DNA of 64,000 nt from Verrucomicrobiota bacterium (GTDB taxonomy: Bacteria; Verrucomicrobiota; Verrucomicrobiia; Limisphaerales; UBA1319). The notes under the pieces are model-generated. The model ran no database searches. It had not been told where the DNA came from and saw nothing but the letters and a program-made list of their open reading frames with translations. Shown piece by piece: positions 1-9,345 of the stretch. Each line of letters opens with the position of its first letter. Position 1 is the first letter of the stretch. A program made the position numbers and the translations under genes. Location of the stretch: assembly GCA_022709905.1 (NCBI GenBank), contig JAKLHY010000018.1, positions 1 to 64,000 of the forward strand. The letters run 5' to 3'.

Positions 1-197
1 GCAGCTGTAGCCCGACGAAATCGAGACAACCTCGGTTTTATTGGGCTTTCTGTGCTATGAAGGAGGAAGTCAGGTTAAGCAGCAACGACTTATTGTGACA
101 CCGATGGGTGAGATGAAAAACGCCACCCTCACTCTCTGGATGACCTAAGCGGTTTGCCCTTGTCATGCCAGAACTCTAGCAAGATTATTAATGCGTT
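1..197. other. Intergenic, no gene recognised
   Basis: I see no convincing coding sequence here on either strand. The stretch leads into the 100-nt repeat that starts at 198. It does not resemble the RAYT 3' fragment that lies beside the other copy of this repeat at 4210, so if an element once extended leftwards it is not recognisable in this window. Confidence 0.4.
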
Positions 198-297
198 ACA
201 CCTAAAAAATAGGTGGAAAAAACACGTTTAAAGGCTAAAAGTTGACAAGTAAAACGCCTAACCTATTGCTATACAATTGTATCACTTGGCGACAGTC
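198..297 (+). repeat. 100-nt repeat, copy A (RAYT-element end)
   Basis: This copy aligns without gaps to 4210-4309, with about 90 of 100 positions identical. It opens with a perfect hairpin (CACCTA, five A, TAGGTG; 199-215) and ends with CTTGGCGACAGTC (285-297). That end is the near-exact reverse complement of the GAC(A/T)GTCGCCAAGG ends at 3797, 7486 and 9307. A hairpin near one end and shared ends of opposite orientation suggest the terminus of a mobile element. Copy B lies directly against a RAYT gene fragment, which is why I link the repeat to RAYT elements. Confidence 0.75.
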
Positions 298-340
298 AGC
301 CCCGGGGCGGTGGCACGCCTTCACACAAAAGGAACTGGAC

Positions 341-3300
341 TCAAGGGGCGCCGTCGTGGAGTGTCCAGCGGGGGGTACTGATGCCGTTGAATGGGAGCAT
401 CCATTGACCGGTGAGGAGGTAGATGGCATAGGCCACCTCGTTTTCGTTGGGCACGGGGCCGGGAGAGCAGTTCTGACAGAAGGTGTCACTGAGCCCGGCG
501 TTGCGGCCCGAGGACCAGTATTCGTCCCAGCAGCGTTTGACGCTATTGGCGCCGCTTTCGGCATTTTGGCTCCACCGGCTGCCGAACAGGAGCCACCAGA
601 CATCGCCTGCAGCCACTTGGCCGGCGGAGGCCGCTCCGAGCCATCCGATTTGATTCAGTTCCATGATGCCATCGGGGCCGGAGGTGCTGTTGGGGCCCAG
701 GGTGGCATAGCCATGGAAATGATCCACGAGGGTCGAGCCATCCCACCAATCGGTGTAGCCGTTGAGGCGCGCGTCCTCGGCATAGATCATCTGGCCGGTG
801 GTGACCACCCGGCGAAGGTTGTAGTAGGTTTCCTCGGCGGTGCGTGTTTTGCGCGCCAGGCTCTCCGTCAAATACCGGCCCACGGCGCCGACCGTGGGAC
901 CGGTGACCTCGCTGTCATAGGAGAAAAGGACCCGGGCGCGGATGGCGTCGCGCAGGGACGGGGTTTCGCTGGTTTGACACGCGCCGACGTAGACCAGGCT
1001 CGATCCGAAGTTGACGCCCTTGGTTCGCAGCCAATCCCAGAATCCGGGTTTAATGGCGACCATGCCGAGCAAATATTTCTTTGTCATGCCATTGTGGATG
1101 CTGGCAATGCCCAAGGGGGATTCTCCATGGTAACGATGGAGGAGGAGGTCGCCGTATCCGGCCTCGGTTAGGAGCTGTTTTTGGCGAGCGTATTCTTCGA
1201 AAGCGCGCTTTTCACTCCACTGAGTGCCCAGATAGGTTCCGGTCGATAACCGCCCGTCAGTGCCCCCGTGTGTGCTGAGGTAGATGAGCCCGGGCGAGGA
1301 TGTCAGTTCGCGAATCAGGTTGATGACCGACACTTCTTCGTCGAGCAACTGCCTCACGTCATAGCCTTTGTCGGCGAGTTTCTGCCGGATTCCATCCAGG
1401 CCCAGGAGGACGCGGTCATTATCGAATGCCGCGGCCGGATCAAAGGGATTCCAAGACAGCATGCGTTTGGTATAGAAAGGAACGACGAACAGGGCCGATT
1501 TTTGCGCCGGATCGCCGGAACCATCGAAGGCGGTTGTCACGTTCAGATGGACGCGCGGATCGGCATACAGGGGTGAAGTGGCCAGGGCTTTACTGGTGGC
1601 GCCTTTTGAGCGCCCGACGAGTTGCACATCGACTGAGGTTACCGAACCATCCCCAAAGTCGTAGTTCAGACGCACCCCATCACCCAGGGCTTCGGTGCTG
1701 AGCAGCAGGGGATACTGCGGGCTGTTCTGGGGGGCGAGCCGTCCGGGGCCCGCCACAAGGGCATCGGCGTAGGCCCGGGCTCGTCCCAAGGCCTGGTCGA
1801 TCGGCAGTTGCTCATTGATGGTGGCCGCGGCGAAGATCATCCATAGGGTATGCGATAGGCTGCTTTCCTCCCGACGCCAGACAGACGGCCCCGCCGAGCC
1901 CGGCGTGAAGACATCAAACGGCATGCTGACCTTGGGGCTGGCCAGGTCCATCGCGAACCGGACATTGGGATTGAAATCCGCATCGGTGAATTTGAGGGAC
2001 AGCTGCCCGTTGGTGTAGGCGTAGGAGCCCCGATACGCGAGGGCGTAATCGGGGAAGGCAAAGTACAACTGAGCGACTCCCTTGGGCTCGAAAACAAGCG
2101 CGATCTCGGCGTCCGTCGTGGGGACGGTCCCGTCCGAGTCGTGTTCAAGGTAAAACGTTTGACGCAGCAGATTTGCCGGGATTGGACTGCTGACATCATT
2201 CGTTGGGGCATCCAGTGAACCCAGGTGGACGGTGAGCGAGTTCCAACTTACAGGCCCGAAGGCCGCGTAACCGCGATAGGCCCGGCCCGAAAAATAACTG
2301 CCAACTCCAGCGGCCTTTGAATCCGGCGTGCCTTTGAGGAGTTCCGGGGAAGTCGCATTTCCGACCCAATTCGACAAGACGGTCGTGTCGTCAACAAATC
2401 CCCCATTCGGGCCTTCGAGGGCATCGATTGGCGCGAGGGTGTTGGCGCAGACCACCAGATAGGGCTGGCTGACGGTGAAAGTCGCCGTGGTATTGCCCTG
2501 GCCAATCCACGTGTAGCCATAGGCGCCCGGATCATAGTATTGGCTGGCGGTCAGGGCGTTCGTGCCCTGCCAGACGTCATACATGGGCCCCGTATAACGC
2601 GTCGCCGCATAATCGTTCGTGGCCGCCATGCCCGACAACGGCACCGCATACCGACCGTTCAGTGCGGCGCCGATTATCGTGCCGGTCATCCAGGCCGTTG
2701 CATCCTCCGCAATTGAAAATTCCTCGCCGTCGATCCTGCCCAAGAGGCGTTCTTCAAACGACATCACACTTCCCGTTCGGACCAATCGGATGACGCCATT
2801 GCTGAAAAGCGTGTTCGGGGACATGATCCGCCAAAAACCATCGACCTCGCCGGATGGCAGGCGGTCAAAGGACGTGATGCCCCGCACAAATAACCGTGGC
2901 CCGCTGAATCCATGGAGGTCGGCCGAGATCTCTGATCCGGGCGAGGACAGGTTGATGGCCCCGGGGACCCAATGCCAAGGGCCGGCTAAGTCCAAGGCAC
3001 GTTGGAGGGAGTAAAACTGGTCTGAGGTAACGCCGGAAATGCGAATCTGGTTTTGAGGGGCGAGTGCGGTCAAGCGGGGCGCCACGGGAGTCCGGCTCTG
3101 CGCCCGCAATTGGCCTGAAACAACCAGATTATCCAGATACCAGCGCGAGGTTTTGTCCGTGGCTCCCTTGGCGGCGAGGGCGACCGTCACGTAACCGCTC
3201 AGATTGGTGAGCGATTTTCCGCCGTTTGCGGCCTTGAGGCCTCGATGCCAGGCCCCGTCCGCCGAGAGCGATTTCCAGCCTGCCGACATGCTGTGGAACG

Positions 3301-3712
3301 GGCCGCCGTTGATGCCGACCAGGACCTCGTATTGATTGGGACCATGGGCTGAGGTTCCGCTTCGCTGGCTCATGAAGTCGAACTGAATCGCGCTGATTTC
3401 CAGGACGTAACCGGCTTCGATGGCGAAAGAGAATCGCAGATAGTTCACCGGCGAGTCCGATTGCCAGGTTGATGCGCGGACGGATTCGGTCACCAGGTCA
3501 CGGACGGCCGTTGAGAACACGGCCCGCACCGGCGTTGCGACCGCGATTTGCGCGGCTTTTCGCGTGGGACCCAGGTCGCGTGCGAAATCAAACTCGAGAA
3601 GCTGGTCTGACCACCCGTTCCCCGCGAACAACATGAACACCGCCAGGCTGATCAGGTGCCGGTTCCCGTTCATAATCCAGTTCCGTTTGATCTTAAGACG
3701 ATTCATCTTCAT
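341..3712 (-). CDS. Large secreted protein with clan CD (caspase/gingipain-fold) peptidase-like region
   Basis: A protein of 1123 aa. The ATG at 3712 is preferred over the upstream TTG at 3733 because GGGGAG lies 8 nt before it. A basic n-region and hydrophobic stretch (to about residue 35) read as a signal peptide. Residues about 205-285 carry the beta module found in other secreted proteins of this window (FYSLQRALDLAGPWHWV). The C-terminal half has two strand-like blocks, LIYLSTHGG (His about 815) and LVYVGACQT (Cys about 912). This is the His-Gly / Gly-Ala-Cys arrangement of clan CD cysteine peptidases such as gingipains and CHAT domains. The family is not established and activity is an inference. 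The gene lies between repeat copy A and the RAYT element end at 3797. It could instead be an inactive adhesin. Confidence 0.7.
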   Translation of the reverse strand: MKMNRLKIKRNWIMNGNRHLISLAVFMLFAGNGWSDQLLEFDFARDLGPTRKAAQIAVATPVRAVFSTAVRDLVTESVRASTWQSDSPVNYLRFSFAIEAGYVLEISAIQFDFMSQRSGTSAHGPNQYEVLVGINGGPFHSMSAGWKSLSADGAWHRGLKAANGGKSLTNLSGYVTVALAAKGATDKTSRWYLDNLVVSGQLRAQSRTPVAPRLTALAPQNQIRISGVTSDQFYSLQRALDLAGPWHWVPGAINLSSPGSEISADLHGFSGPRLFVRGITSFDRLPSGEVDGFWRIMSPNTLFSNGVIRLVRTGSVMSFEERLLGRIDGEEFSIAEDATAWMTGTIIGAALNGRYAVPLSGMAATNDYAATRYTGPMYDVWQGTNALTASQYYDPGAYGYTWIGQGNTTATFTVSQPYLVVCANTLAPIDALEGPNGGFVDDTTVLSNWVGNATSPELLKGTPDSKAAGVGSYFSGRAYRGYAAFGPVSWNSLTVHLGSLDAPTNDVSSPIPANLLRQTFYLEHDSDGTVPTTDAEIALVFEPKGVAQLYFAFPDYALAYRGSYAYTNGQLSLKFTDADFNPNVRFAMDLASPKVSMPFDVFTPGSAGPSVWRREESSLSHTLWMIFAAATINEQLPIDQALGRARAYADALVAGPGRLAPQNSPQYPLLLSTEALGDGVRLNYDFGDGSVTSVDVQLVGRSKGATSKALATSPLYADPRVHLNVTTAFDGSGDPAQKSALFVVPFYTKRMLSWNPFDPAAAFDNDRVLLGLDGIRQKLADKGYDVRQLLDEEVSVINLIRELTSSPGLIYLSTHGGTDGRLSTGTYLGTQWSEKRAFEEYARQKQLLTEAGYGDLLLHRYHGESPLGIASIHNGMTKKYLLGMVAIKPGFWDWLRTKGVNFGSSLVYVGACQTSETPSLRDAIRARVLFSYDSEVTGPTVGAVGRYLTESLARKTRTAEETYYNLRRVVTTGQMIYAEDARLNGYTDWWDGSTLVDHFHGYATLGPNSTSGPDGIMELNQIGWLGAASAGQVAAGDVWWLLFGSRWSQNAESGANSVKRCWDEYWSSGRNAGLSDTFCQNCSPGPVPNENEVAYAIYLLTGQWMLPFNGISTPRWTLHDGAP

Positions 3713-3796
3713 AACCGTAACTCCCCGTGACAATCATCCGCACGAACAACGCGCCTTACATACGCCAACTGGCTCCGCAATTCAACAACGCCAATC

Positions 3797-3840
3797 GACA
3801 GTCGCCAAGGCATTTTATTGGGTCCGAGATGATTGCGCAG
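3797..3840 (+). repeat. RAYT-element end, inverted relative to the 100-nt repeat
   Basis: GACAGTCGCCAAGG (3797-3810) is the near reverse complement of the end of the 100-nt repeat. The following 30 nt, ending GAGATGATTGCGCAG, are about 70 percent alike to the sequence after 9307, and the GAGATGAT core recurs after 7486. With 4210-4309 it encloses a RAYT fragment, giving an element of roughly 513 bp. Confidence 0.65.
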
Positions 3841-3849
3841 AAAAGTGAA

Positions 3850-4209
3850 CTAGTCTGAGGTTTTAGGGGAGTTTCTTAAGTGTGTTTTCGGCCCGTAAGG
3901 AATGGCCGTCTCTTGGAGAGTCCAGTAGTTTTCGTCGACGGATTGGACAATCTCGGTATCCCGCCGGGATAGGACCAACGGCTTAATCCTCTCAACAAAA
4001 CCCTGACTTCCCACTGCCAGACTCTCCGTCCAGCACGGTTCACGTTTTGCCTCCGCTCTCCGGATCCTTTCCTCAAGGCTGGCCGCCAGGTTCTTCCTCA
4101 AGTCGTCAAGACGATCAGTGCGCAGACGCCAACATAAGCGATCCAGGTCAATCAGCCGATACCGCCGTCGAAGCCCCATGATCTCGTGGTAGCCTGTCCA
4201 AGGCCACTC
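3850..4209 (-). pseudogene. REP-associated tyrosine transposase (RAYT, Y1_Tnp) C-terminal remnant
   Basis: The reading frame runs from codon 4207-4209 to a TAG at 3850. It opens with EWPWTGYHEIMG, the motif that follows the HUH/Y1 transposase core in RAYTs, and continues with WTESLAVGSQGFVERIKP and AIPYGPKT, which I recognise as the C-terminal tail of Verrucomicrobial RAYTs. The N-terminal catalytic domain (HUH motif and tyrosine) is missing: homology stops where the 100-nt repeat begins at 4210. A second, more decayed copy lies at 9398-9610. This is non-functional debris or a miniature derivative mobilised in trans. Confidence 0.75.
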
Positions 4210-4309
4210 ACACCTAAAAAATAGGTGGAAAAAATGCGTCTAAAGGCTAACAGTTGACCAGTAAAACGCCTAACCTATTGCTATTCAGCCCTATCACTTG
4301 GCGACAGTC
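4210..4309 (+). repeat. 100-nt repeat, copy B (RAYT-element end)
   Basis: Ungapped partner of 198-297, with about 10 mismatches, five of them clustered just before the last 20 nt. The hairpin CACCTA/TAGGTG is perfect (4211-4227). The terminal CTTGGCGACAGTC (4297-4309) overlaps the 3' end of the PEP-CTERM gene and supplies its last codons and stop. Confidence 0.8.
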
Positions 4310-5016
4310 GGACGCGAAAAACGCCGGATCGTTGCGAATCCCAGCAAGGCCGTGGCGACAAGGATGGCGGTGCTTCGGGGTTCAGGAACGGCCGCGAAAC
4401 TCGCCGAAAAAGAAGCGTCGTAATAGAAATCCGGGTCCGGGCCGTCGCCGCTCAAGACATCGCCCCAGTTGCTCCAGTATTCCATGCCTCCGGTGTAGGC
4501 TGTATCCGCGGTGGTTGCCACCTGCCTGAGGTCGGCCAGACTCTCCAATAACGCGGCATAGGTTGTGCCGGCAGTGAGTTCAACGCCCGAGGTGAAGTTG
4601 AAGGTCCTCGTGCTGTAGCCCCCGAAAGAGAGATTTGCATTAATATCACTGTAGTCCGAAGTGCTGTAGATTGCGTGTGAAATGGCCGTGCTCAAACTCA
4701 TGCCGGACGTAATGAGGGAGTCGGGCACAATGTAGAGAGTTTCGGGGACAATGATTTCGCCGGTGGTATTAAACGCGAAAGTGAAGGACATCAGGTTCAC
4801 CAAGTCCGAAGGGCCAGGAGGCGTTCCGGATCCATCAGGTCCCAAGATCGTTGGGGTGAAACTTTGACCGGCAATGGTATTATAGGAATCCGGCGTGCTC
4901 GTCATTCCCACCGTGAACGTTTGTGCCAGAGCGGGAGTAGCTGCGAGGGCAATTGAGAAGATGGCGCAAAATCTGATTTTATCAATTTCACGCAAGATCA
5001 GGTGCGCAATATTCAT
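4294..5016 (-). CDS. PEP-CTERM sorting domain protein
   Basis: A protein of 240 aa with an N-terminal signal peptide (ending near ATPALA, residue about 31), a Ser/Thr-rich beta-type body without recognised catalytic motifs, and a C-terminal PEP-CTERM signal (VPEP, hydrophobic helix, then RRFSR). In PEP-CTERM systems this tail is recognised by an exosortase and the protein is exported to the surface or matrix; no exosortase gene is in the window. The last residues PTVAK and the TGA stop are encoded by the terminal repeat GACTGTCGCCAAG, so a mobile-element end sets the C terminus. The ATG at 5016 has no strong ribosome binding site. The substrate or binding role is unknown. Confidence 0.85.
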   Translation of the reverse strand: MNIAHLILREIDKIRFCAIFSIALAATPALAQTFTVGMTSTPDSYNTIAGQSFTPTILGPDGSGTPPGPSDLVNLMSFTFAFNTTGEIIVPETLYIVPDSLITSGMSLSTAISHAIYSTSDYSDINANLSFGGYSTRTFNFTSGVELTAGTTYAALLESLADLRQVATTADTAYTGGMEYWSNWGDVLSGDGPDPDFYYDASFSASFAAVPEPRSTAILVATALLGFATIRRFSRPTVAK

Positions 5017-5218
5017 AGTGCAAAGGCCATAATAAAAATTTCGACATTCCTAGCAACACGCCTCGGCACGAAAGCTGCAAAAGCATGCTTGCTAGCTGGT
5101 TACGACAGGACAGGATGTCTGCCGGTTGCCGCTTTGTCAAACAAATCAAAACAAGCACGGGCCGATAGTGCGCGTAAGATGGATTGACTTTTCATAAATC
5201 ACTTGCAAGGGTTTTGAG

Positions 5219-7480
5219 ATGAAAACCAACCCTATCAACTTGCCAGAATCCGGAGCGAGCATCGATCGCTTTGTCTACTGGATCGACCTGCTGATGATAT
5301 TCTTCTTAGCGCATTCTCCCAAGGGAATGGCGCAGACCGTTTTGGACAACTGTGATGAAGCAAGTTTGAGGTCTGCTGTGAGCAGGGGAGGGGAGATCCG
5401 ATTCGCATGCAACGGAACCGTGCACTTGAAGACCGCTTTGAGCGTCTCGACAAACGCCACGATTAATGCCTCTGGATATGATGTTACCTTGAGCGGGGAC
5501 GACGTGACCCGGATTTTCGTTGTTACAACGAATGTTACCCTCGAATTAATGCAACTGACATTAGCCCACGGCCATGATGACGGGAGGGGGCCCGGAAGAG
5601 AGACGTGTTCGGCAGGCGGGGGAGCCATCCTCAATCAAACAGGGCATATCATCATTCGCGATTGTCAATTTGTTCAGAACCGTGCGACAGAAGGGGGTGG
5701 CGGTGGGCACGCAACGGGAGGGGATATTCTAAGCCAGGGGGGATCGATGCGCATAGAAAACTCCTCCTTTAGAGGAAGCAGCACAATACTCGCCCCATAC
5801 GGATCCTTCGAGTTGGTCGTATCCTCGATCAAAGGGGGCAGCATTTGTCTCGATCACGGAAGTCTGAGCCTCTCGAATGTCAGTTTTTCGGATATCACCA
5901 TCCAATGTGGCACATATAACCACCTGGGGTCAGAGGTTCGCCGCCCCGCACTTGGGGGTGTCATCTATGGCATGAATACGACTTTGATGGCGGACAACGT
6001 CAAGTTTCAGAATTACCTCGCCCAATCGCCTTTGATTGCGGACTTCCTGGGGGGCTGCATTTTTCTCGACCAGGGGATTGCGATTCTCAGAGGTTGTGTG
6101 TTTGCCACCAACTCGTCTCCCATACCGGTGCAGACTCCGCACATCACCTCATATCTAAAACGTCCACCTTATCAAAACGCGAGATCGGGCGGTGCCATTT
6201 ACAGCACGGCGGAGCTATATGCCACCAATTGCATGTTCATCGGTAATCTGACCTGGGGATGGCAGGAGAAATATGATTATTCCGGGCCTGCGACCGGAGG
6301 AGCGGTGCATTGTGTCGGGCCGACCGTTTTTGTGGGTTGTTCCTTCTACGACAATTCGGCCATTGGCGCAGGCGGGGTTAGTTACTGGAATGTGCCCAAC
6401 ATCCGCGGAAGAGAAGGGAAGGGCGGTGCTGTCTATAGTGAGAACACCCTGCAGATCGTCAATTGCACATTTGCCTTAAACGCCGCGCGGGGTGGACCGG
6501 GTATCGAACCCCCACTCAATGGCATTAGCCCGGGGGGCGATGCGTATGGTGGTGCGATTTACAGCGCCGGCCTGGCCGATATCCGTTTCTCGACATTCGA
6601 TAGAAACAGTGCCGTCGGAGGCGTTGGCGGTGATAGCACGAATCCTTCTGGAGGGCATCGCGAGCCTGATGGATTGCCGTTCGGCAGTGCCATTTATGCA
6701 TCTCAGCCAACAACACTTTTTGCGTCCATCTTCAACCAGGATAACGGAAGTAGCAATTGTGTTGGATTAGTCATCGACCAGGGCTACAACCTGAGTTCAG
6801 ACAGCAGCCTTGTTCTGAACCATAGCTCCAGTCGGAACAATACGGATCCCCGGCTGGGAATTTGGGGAGATCATGGAGGCCGCACCTTCACCGTCCCCTT
6901 GTTGAATGGCAGTCCTGCGATTGACGCCGGGCCGGAATCGGATGTGCTCTCGAACGACCAACGGGGTGTGCCTCGTCCGTTCAGCCGTGCGCATGATATT
7001 GGCGCCTTTGAACAGGCTCCGACCTTGGCCATTTCCGGGAAGGTATCTGGTCTCTTGGACACGGCGGTTGCAGGCCTGGTGATTGTATTTGTCGGATCGC
7101 GCCAGACTACGCTGCGGGCTGACGGTTCTTACACCATCGAATCGCTCTTTGAGGGAACCTACACGGTCCGGCCGGCTTCAAGCAGTTACCTGTTTCTTCC
7201 CGCATCCCGGGAGGTCACCGGGAGTTGGCCAGTCACCAACATTGACTTTGTGGCTTATGCCAAGTGGAGTGTTTTGGTGGAGCGTGGACAGGGATGGACC
7301 GCCTACATGGCCATTGGAGATCCCGGTGAGAAGATCGAGTTTCAATCCTCGACAAACCTAATGGTTTGGGAACCCATATCTACAGGAACTATTGATGCCC
7401 GAGGTCTGTATACCTATACCGACATCAACACTCGGCCAATCCAGTTTTTTCGTTTTAAAAGGCTGGCTAGAAGTCCGTGA
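5219..7480 (+). CDS. Secreted right-handed beta-helix protein with choice-of-anchor and carboxypeptidase-regulatory-like domains
   Basis: A protein of 753 aa; AAGG 8 nt before the ATG supports the start. The N terminus has a hydrophobic segment (residues about 22-38) that may act as a signal sequence. Residues about 60-560 consist of repeats of the type GGAIYS...NCTF...N, as in polymorphic-outer-membrane-like beta-helices. Next come a choice-of-anchor-Q-like block (DPRLG, SPAIDAG, DQRGVPRP, DIGAFEQ) and a CNA-B/carboxypeptidase-regulatory-like fold starting ISGKVSG. The last 70 residues form the shared beta module (EFQSSTNLMVWEPIS ... FFRFKRL). It is probably a surface adhesin or matrix protein. 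A RAYT-element end begins 5 bp after the stop. Its architecture matches the protein at 26831-28909. Confidence 0.8.
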   Translation: MKTNPINLPESGASIDRFVYWIDLLMIFFLAHSPKGMAQTVLDNCDEASLRSAVSRGGEIRFACNGTVHLKTALSVSTNATINASGYDVTLSGDDVTRIFVVTTNVTLELMQLTLAHGHDDGRGPGRETCSAGGGAILNQTGHIIIRDCQFVQNRATEGGGGGHATGGDILSQGGSMRIENSSFRGSSTILAPYGSFELVVSSIKGGSICLDHGSLSLSNVSFSDITIQCGTYNHLGSEVRRPALGGVIYGMNTTLMADNVKFQNYLAQSPLIADFLGGCIFLDQGIAILRGCVFATNSSPIPVQTPHITSYLKRPPYQNARSGGAIYSTAELYATNCMFIGNLTWGWQEKYDYSGPATGGAVHCVGPTVFVGCSFYDNSAIGAGGVSYWNVPNIRGREGKGGAVYSENTLQIVNCTFALNAARGGPGIEPPLNGISPGGDAYGGAIYSAGLADIRFSTFDRNSAVGGVGGDSTNPSGGHREPDGLPFGSAIYASQPTTLFASIFNQDNGSSNCVGLVIDQGYNLSSDSSLVLNHSSSRNNTDPRLGIWGDHGGRTFTVPLLNGSPAIDAGPESDVLSNDQRGVPRPFSRAHDIGAFEQAPTLAISGKVSGLLDTAVAGLVIVFVGSRQTTLRADGSYTIESLFEGTYTVRPASSSYLFLPASREVTGSWPVTNIDFVAYAKWSVLVERGQGWTAYMAIGDPGEKIEFQSSTNLMVWEPISTGTIDARGLYTYTDINTRPIQFFRFKRLARSP

Positions 7481-7485
7481 CATTT

Positions 7486-7530
7486 GACTGTCGCCAAGGC
7501 GTGACTTTGTGGCCGAGATGATGATAGTCA
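7486..7530 (+). repeat. Solo RAYT-element end
   Basis: GACTGTCGCCAAGG (7486-7499) plus a following GGCCGAGATGATGAT, matching the ends at 3797 and 9307. No RAYT coding sequence or opposite end lies next to it before the LRR gene, so it is a truncated copy. It sits in the gap between convergent genes. Confidence 0.6.
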
Positions 7531-7566
7531 TAGACTCATCCTCCTTCCTCATCAGAAAGAAGAATT

Positions 7567-9231
7567 TCAGCGTGGCTGCCCATCACTTGTGAATGAACGG
7601 AGGCGATAATAACGGCTGGGATAATTGCTCCATTCGGGATCGCTGAAATAGGAAGTGCCGCCGATCAGAATGTTGGTGCCCGCAGGAGTCCAAGCAGGCT
7701 TAGCCAAATCTGTGCACGATTCCACAACCACCCTGTTGTTGCCCGTCCAGGTAAGGGTGAAGCCAAAACCGCTCTTCCGCACACCGGAGTCCGCGCGGCA
7801 GGATTGATCCAAGGGATTCCACGGCACGGTTGGTAGATTGCCGTACGTTTGGCCCCAGCCTGTGGTTCCTGGCACGTAGTAAACGGTGGCGTGGGTATCC
7901 CAGAACGCAATCGATCCATCAAGGCTGGCAGCGTTACCTTCAAAAAACAAGCTGGCCAGACTGCCGCAGTGGCTGAATGCCTCGAACCCAATGTTGGTCA
8001 CGCTTGCCGGGATTGTTATACTGGTCAGGTTGGTAGCCCAGCGAAACACGTATCGGGCAAGGTCATTTATGCCATCGGGGATAATGATGTTGGTTAGGCT
8101 CGTGCAACCCTCGAATGCCATGTCGCCGATTCGAGTGATGCTCTCCGGCATCGCCGCACCAGTCAAGGTGGCGCAGTTTGCGAAGGCCGCGTAATCCAGA
8201 TTCGTCACACTCTCAGGGATATTGTAGCTTCCGGTTTTCCCGGCCGGGTATTGGACAAGCGTTGTCTTGCTCCTGTTGAACAAGACTCCATCCAGGCTAC
8301 AATAGGCCATATTGGAAGCATCGACTGTAATGGACGCAAGGTTGCTACAGAGTCGGAACGCTTCCCGGCCGATGTTGGAGACACGGCTCGGGATCGCAAT
8401 GTTTGTCAGTTGGGCGCAGCCGTAGAACGCCATGGATCCGATTTCACTTACGCTGTTCGGGATGAGAATATCTGTCAGGCTGACGCACCCGGCGAAGGCC
8501 GCTCGATCGATGTTGGTCACCCCGTTGGGGATGCTGTAGCTTCCAGCTTTGCCTCCGGGACATTGGAGCAGTGTAGTCTGGCTTTTACTGAACAAGACTC
8601 CGTCCAGGCTGCTGTAAGCGGTGTTTCCGGCATCGACCGTAATGAGAGTAAGGTTAGTGCAGCGTCGGAACACTTCCATGCCGATGTTGGAGACGCTGCT
8701 GGGGATCGTGAAGTACGTCAGTTGAATGCAGCCATCGAATGCCTGGGATCCAATTTGGATTAGGCTGTTCGGGATGATCAGCTCCGTCAGGCTGCTGCAA
8801 TCACAAAAGGCCCAGTCGCCGAGGTGGGTCACGCTGTTGGGGATGGTGACACTGGCGAGGCTTGTGCAGAAAAGGAATGCCCTATTTCCGATGGTGGTCA
8901 CGTGGTTCCCGATTGTAATGTTCGTCAGGTTTGAGCAGCTGATGAACGCTGCATCACCGATGCTGATGACACTATTGGGGATCGCCACACTGACCACACC
9001 GGCATTGCAGCAGAAGGCTTCTTCCCCAATGCTTGTCACTGGCAAACCCTCAATCGCGCCTGGAATGGGAACAATGCCCGCAGAACCAGTGTACTGGTTT
9101 ATCGTGACAGATCCGTTGGTGATCGTATACGAGTATTGAGCCTGCGTATCAGCGCAAAAGGCCAGTAAAAACAATACCACCGACGATATCCTTGTAACCC
9201 CCGCAGCGTATCGAAAAAGCGACGAGGTCAT
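7567..9231 (-). CDS. BspA-type leucine-rich repeat (LRR_5) surface protein
   Basis: A protein of 554 aa. The ATG at 9231 has AAAGGA 6 nt upstream, whereas the in-frame ATG at 9258 has no ribosome binding site, so the shorter form is preferred. A signal peptide ends near ADTQAQ. About 13 repeats of 22-23 residues follow the LRR_5 pattern (IPNSVTxIGxxAFxxCxxLTxITI), interrupted twice by an LDGVLFSKSQTTLLQCPGGKxGSYxIP insert that is typical of BspA-like proteins. The C-terminal 70 residues are the shared beta module (WTGNNRVVVES ... SRYYRLRSF). BspA relatives bind host or matrix proteins in other bacteria; here a surface-binding role is inferred only. RAYT-element ends flank it on both sides. 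Confidence 0.85.
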   Translation of the reverse strand: MTSSLFRYAAGVTRISSVVLFLLAFCADTQAQYSYTITNGSVTINQYTGSAGIVPIPGAIEGLPVTSIGEEAFCCNAGVVSVAIPNSVISIGDAAFISCSNLTNITIGNHVTTIGNRAFLFCTSLASVTIPNSVTHLGDWAFCDCSSLTELIIPNSLIQIGSQAFDGCIQLTYFTIPSSVSNIGMEVFRRCTNLTLITVDAGNTAYSSLDGVLFSKSQTTLLQCPGGKAGSYSIPNGVTNIDRAAFAGCVSLTDILIPNSVSEIGSMAFYGCAQLTNIAIPSRVSNIGREAFRLCSNLASITVDASNMAYCSLDGVLFNRSKTTLVQYPAGKTGSYNIPESVTNLDYAAFANCATLTGAAMPESITRIGDMAFEGCTSLTNIIIPDGINDLARYVFRWATNLTSITIPASVTNIGFEAFSHCGSLASLFFEGNAASLDGSIAFWDTHATVYYVPGTTGWGQTYGNLPTVPWNPLDQSCRADSGVRKSGFGFTLTWTGNNRVVVESCTDLAKPAWTPAGTNILIGGTSYFSDPEWSNYPSRYYRLRSFTSDGQPR

Positions 9232-9306
9232 GGTGAATCCTTTTTTTCTAACATTCATAGGAACTAAGGAGCATCAATTGTGCCATGAAAGCTGTGCTTC
9301 CTGATC

Positions 9307-9345
9307 GACTGTCGCCAAGGTAGACCATTGGTTCGGAGGTGATTG
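9307..9345 (+). repeat. RAYT-element end
   Basis: GACTGTCGCCAAGG (9307-9320) followed by sequence about 70 percent like that after 3797 (GGTGATTGTGCGG versus AGATGATTGCGCAG). It belongs with the RAYT remnant at 9398-9610, from which it is separated by a MITE fragment. Confidence 0.65.

Noticed and set aside
241-275. Sigma-70-like promoter in the 100-nt repeat (TTGACA)
   Set aside because: The spacing to the nearest -10-like box is about 22 bp, too long, and no gene starts downstream on that strand.
198-4309. Integron cassette array (genes between repeats)
   Set aside because: The repeats have a terminal-inverted layout with RAYT sequence between them, no attC-type R/L core sites were seen, and gene orientations vary.
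7600-9150. CRISPR-like periodic repeat in the LRR gene
   Set aside because: The periodicity is 66-69 bp and encodes leucine-rich repeats; no identical direct repeats with unique spacers.
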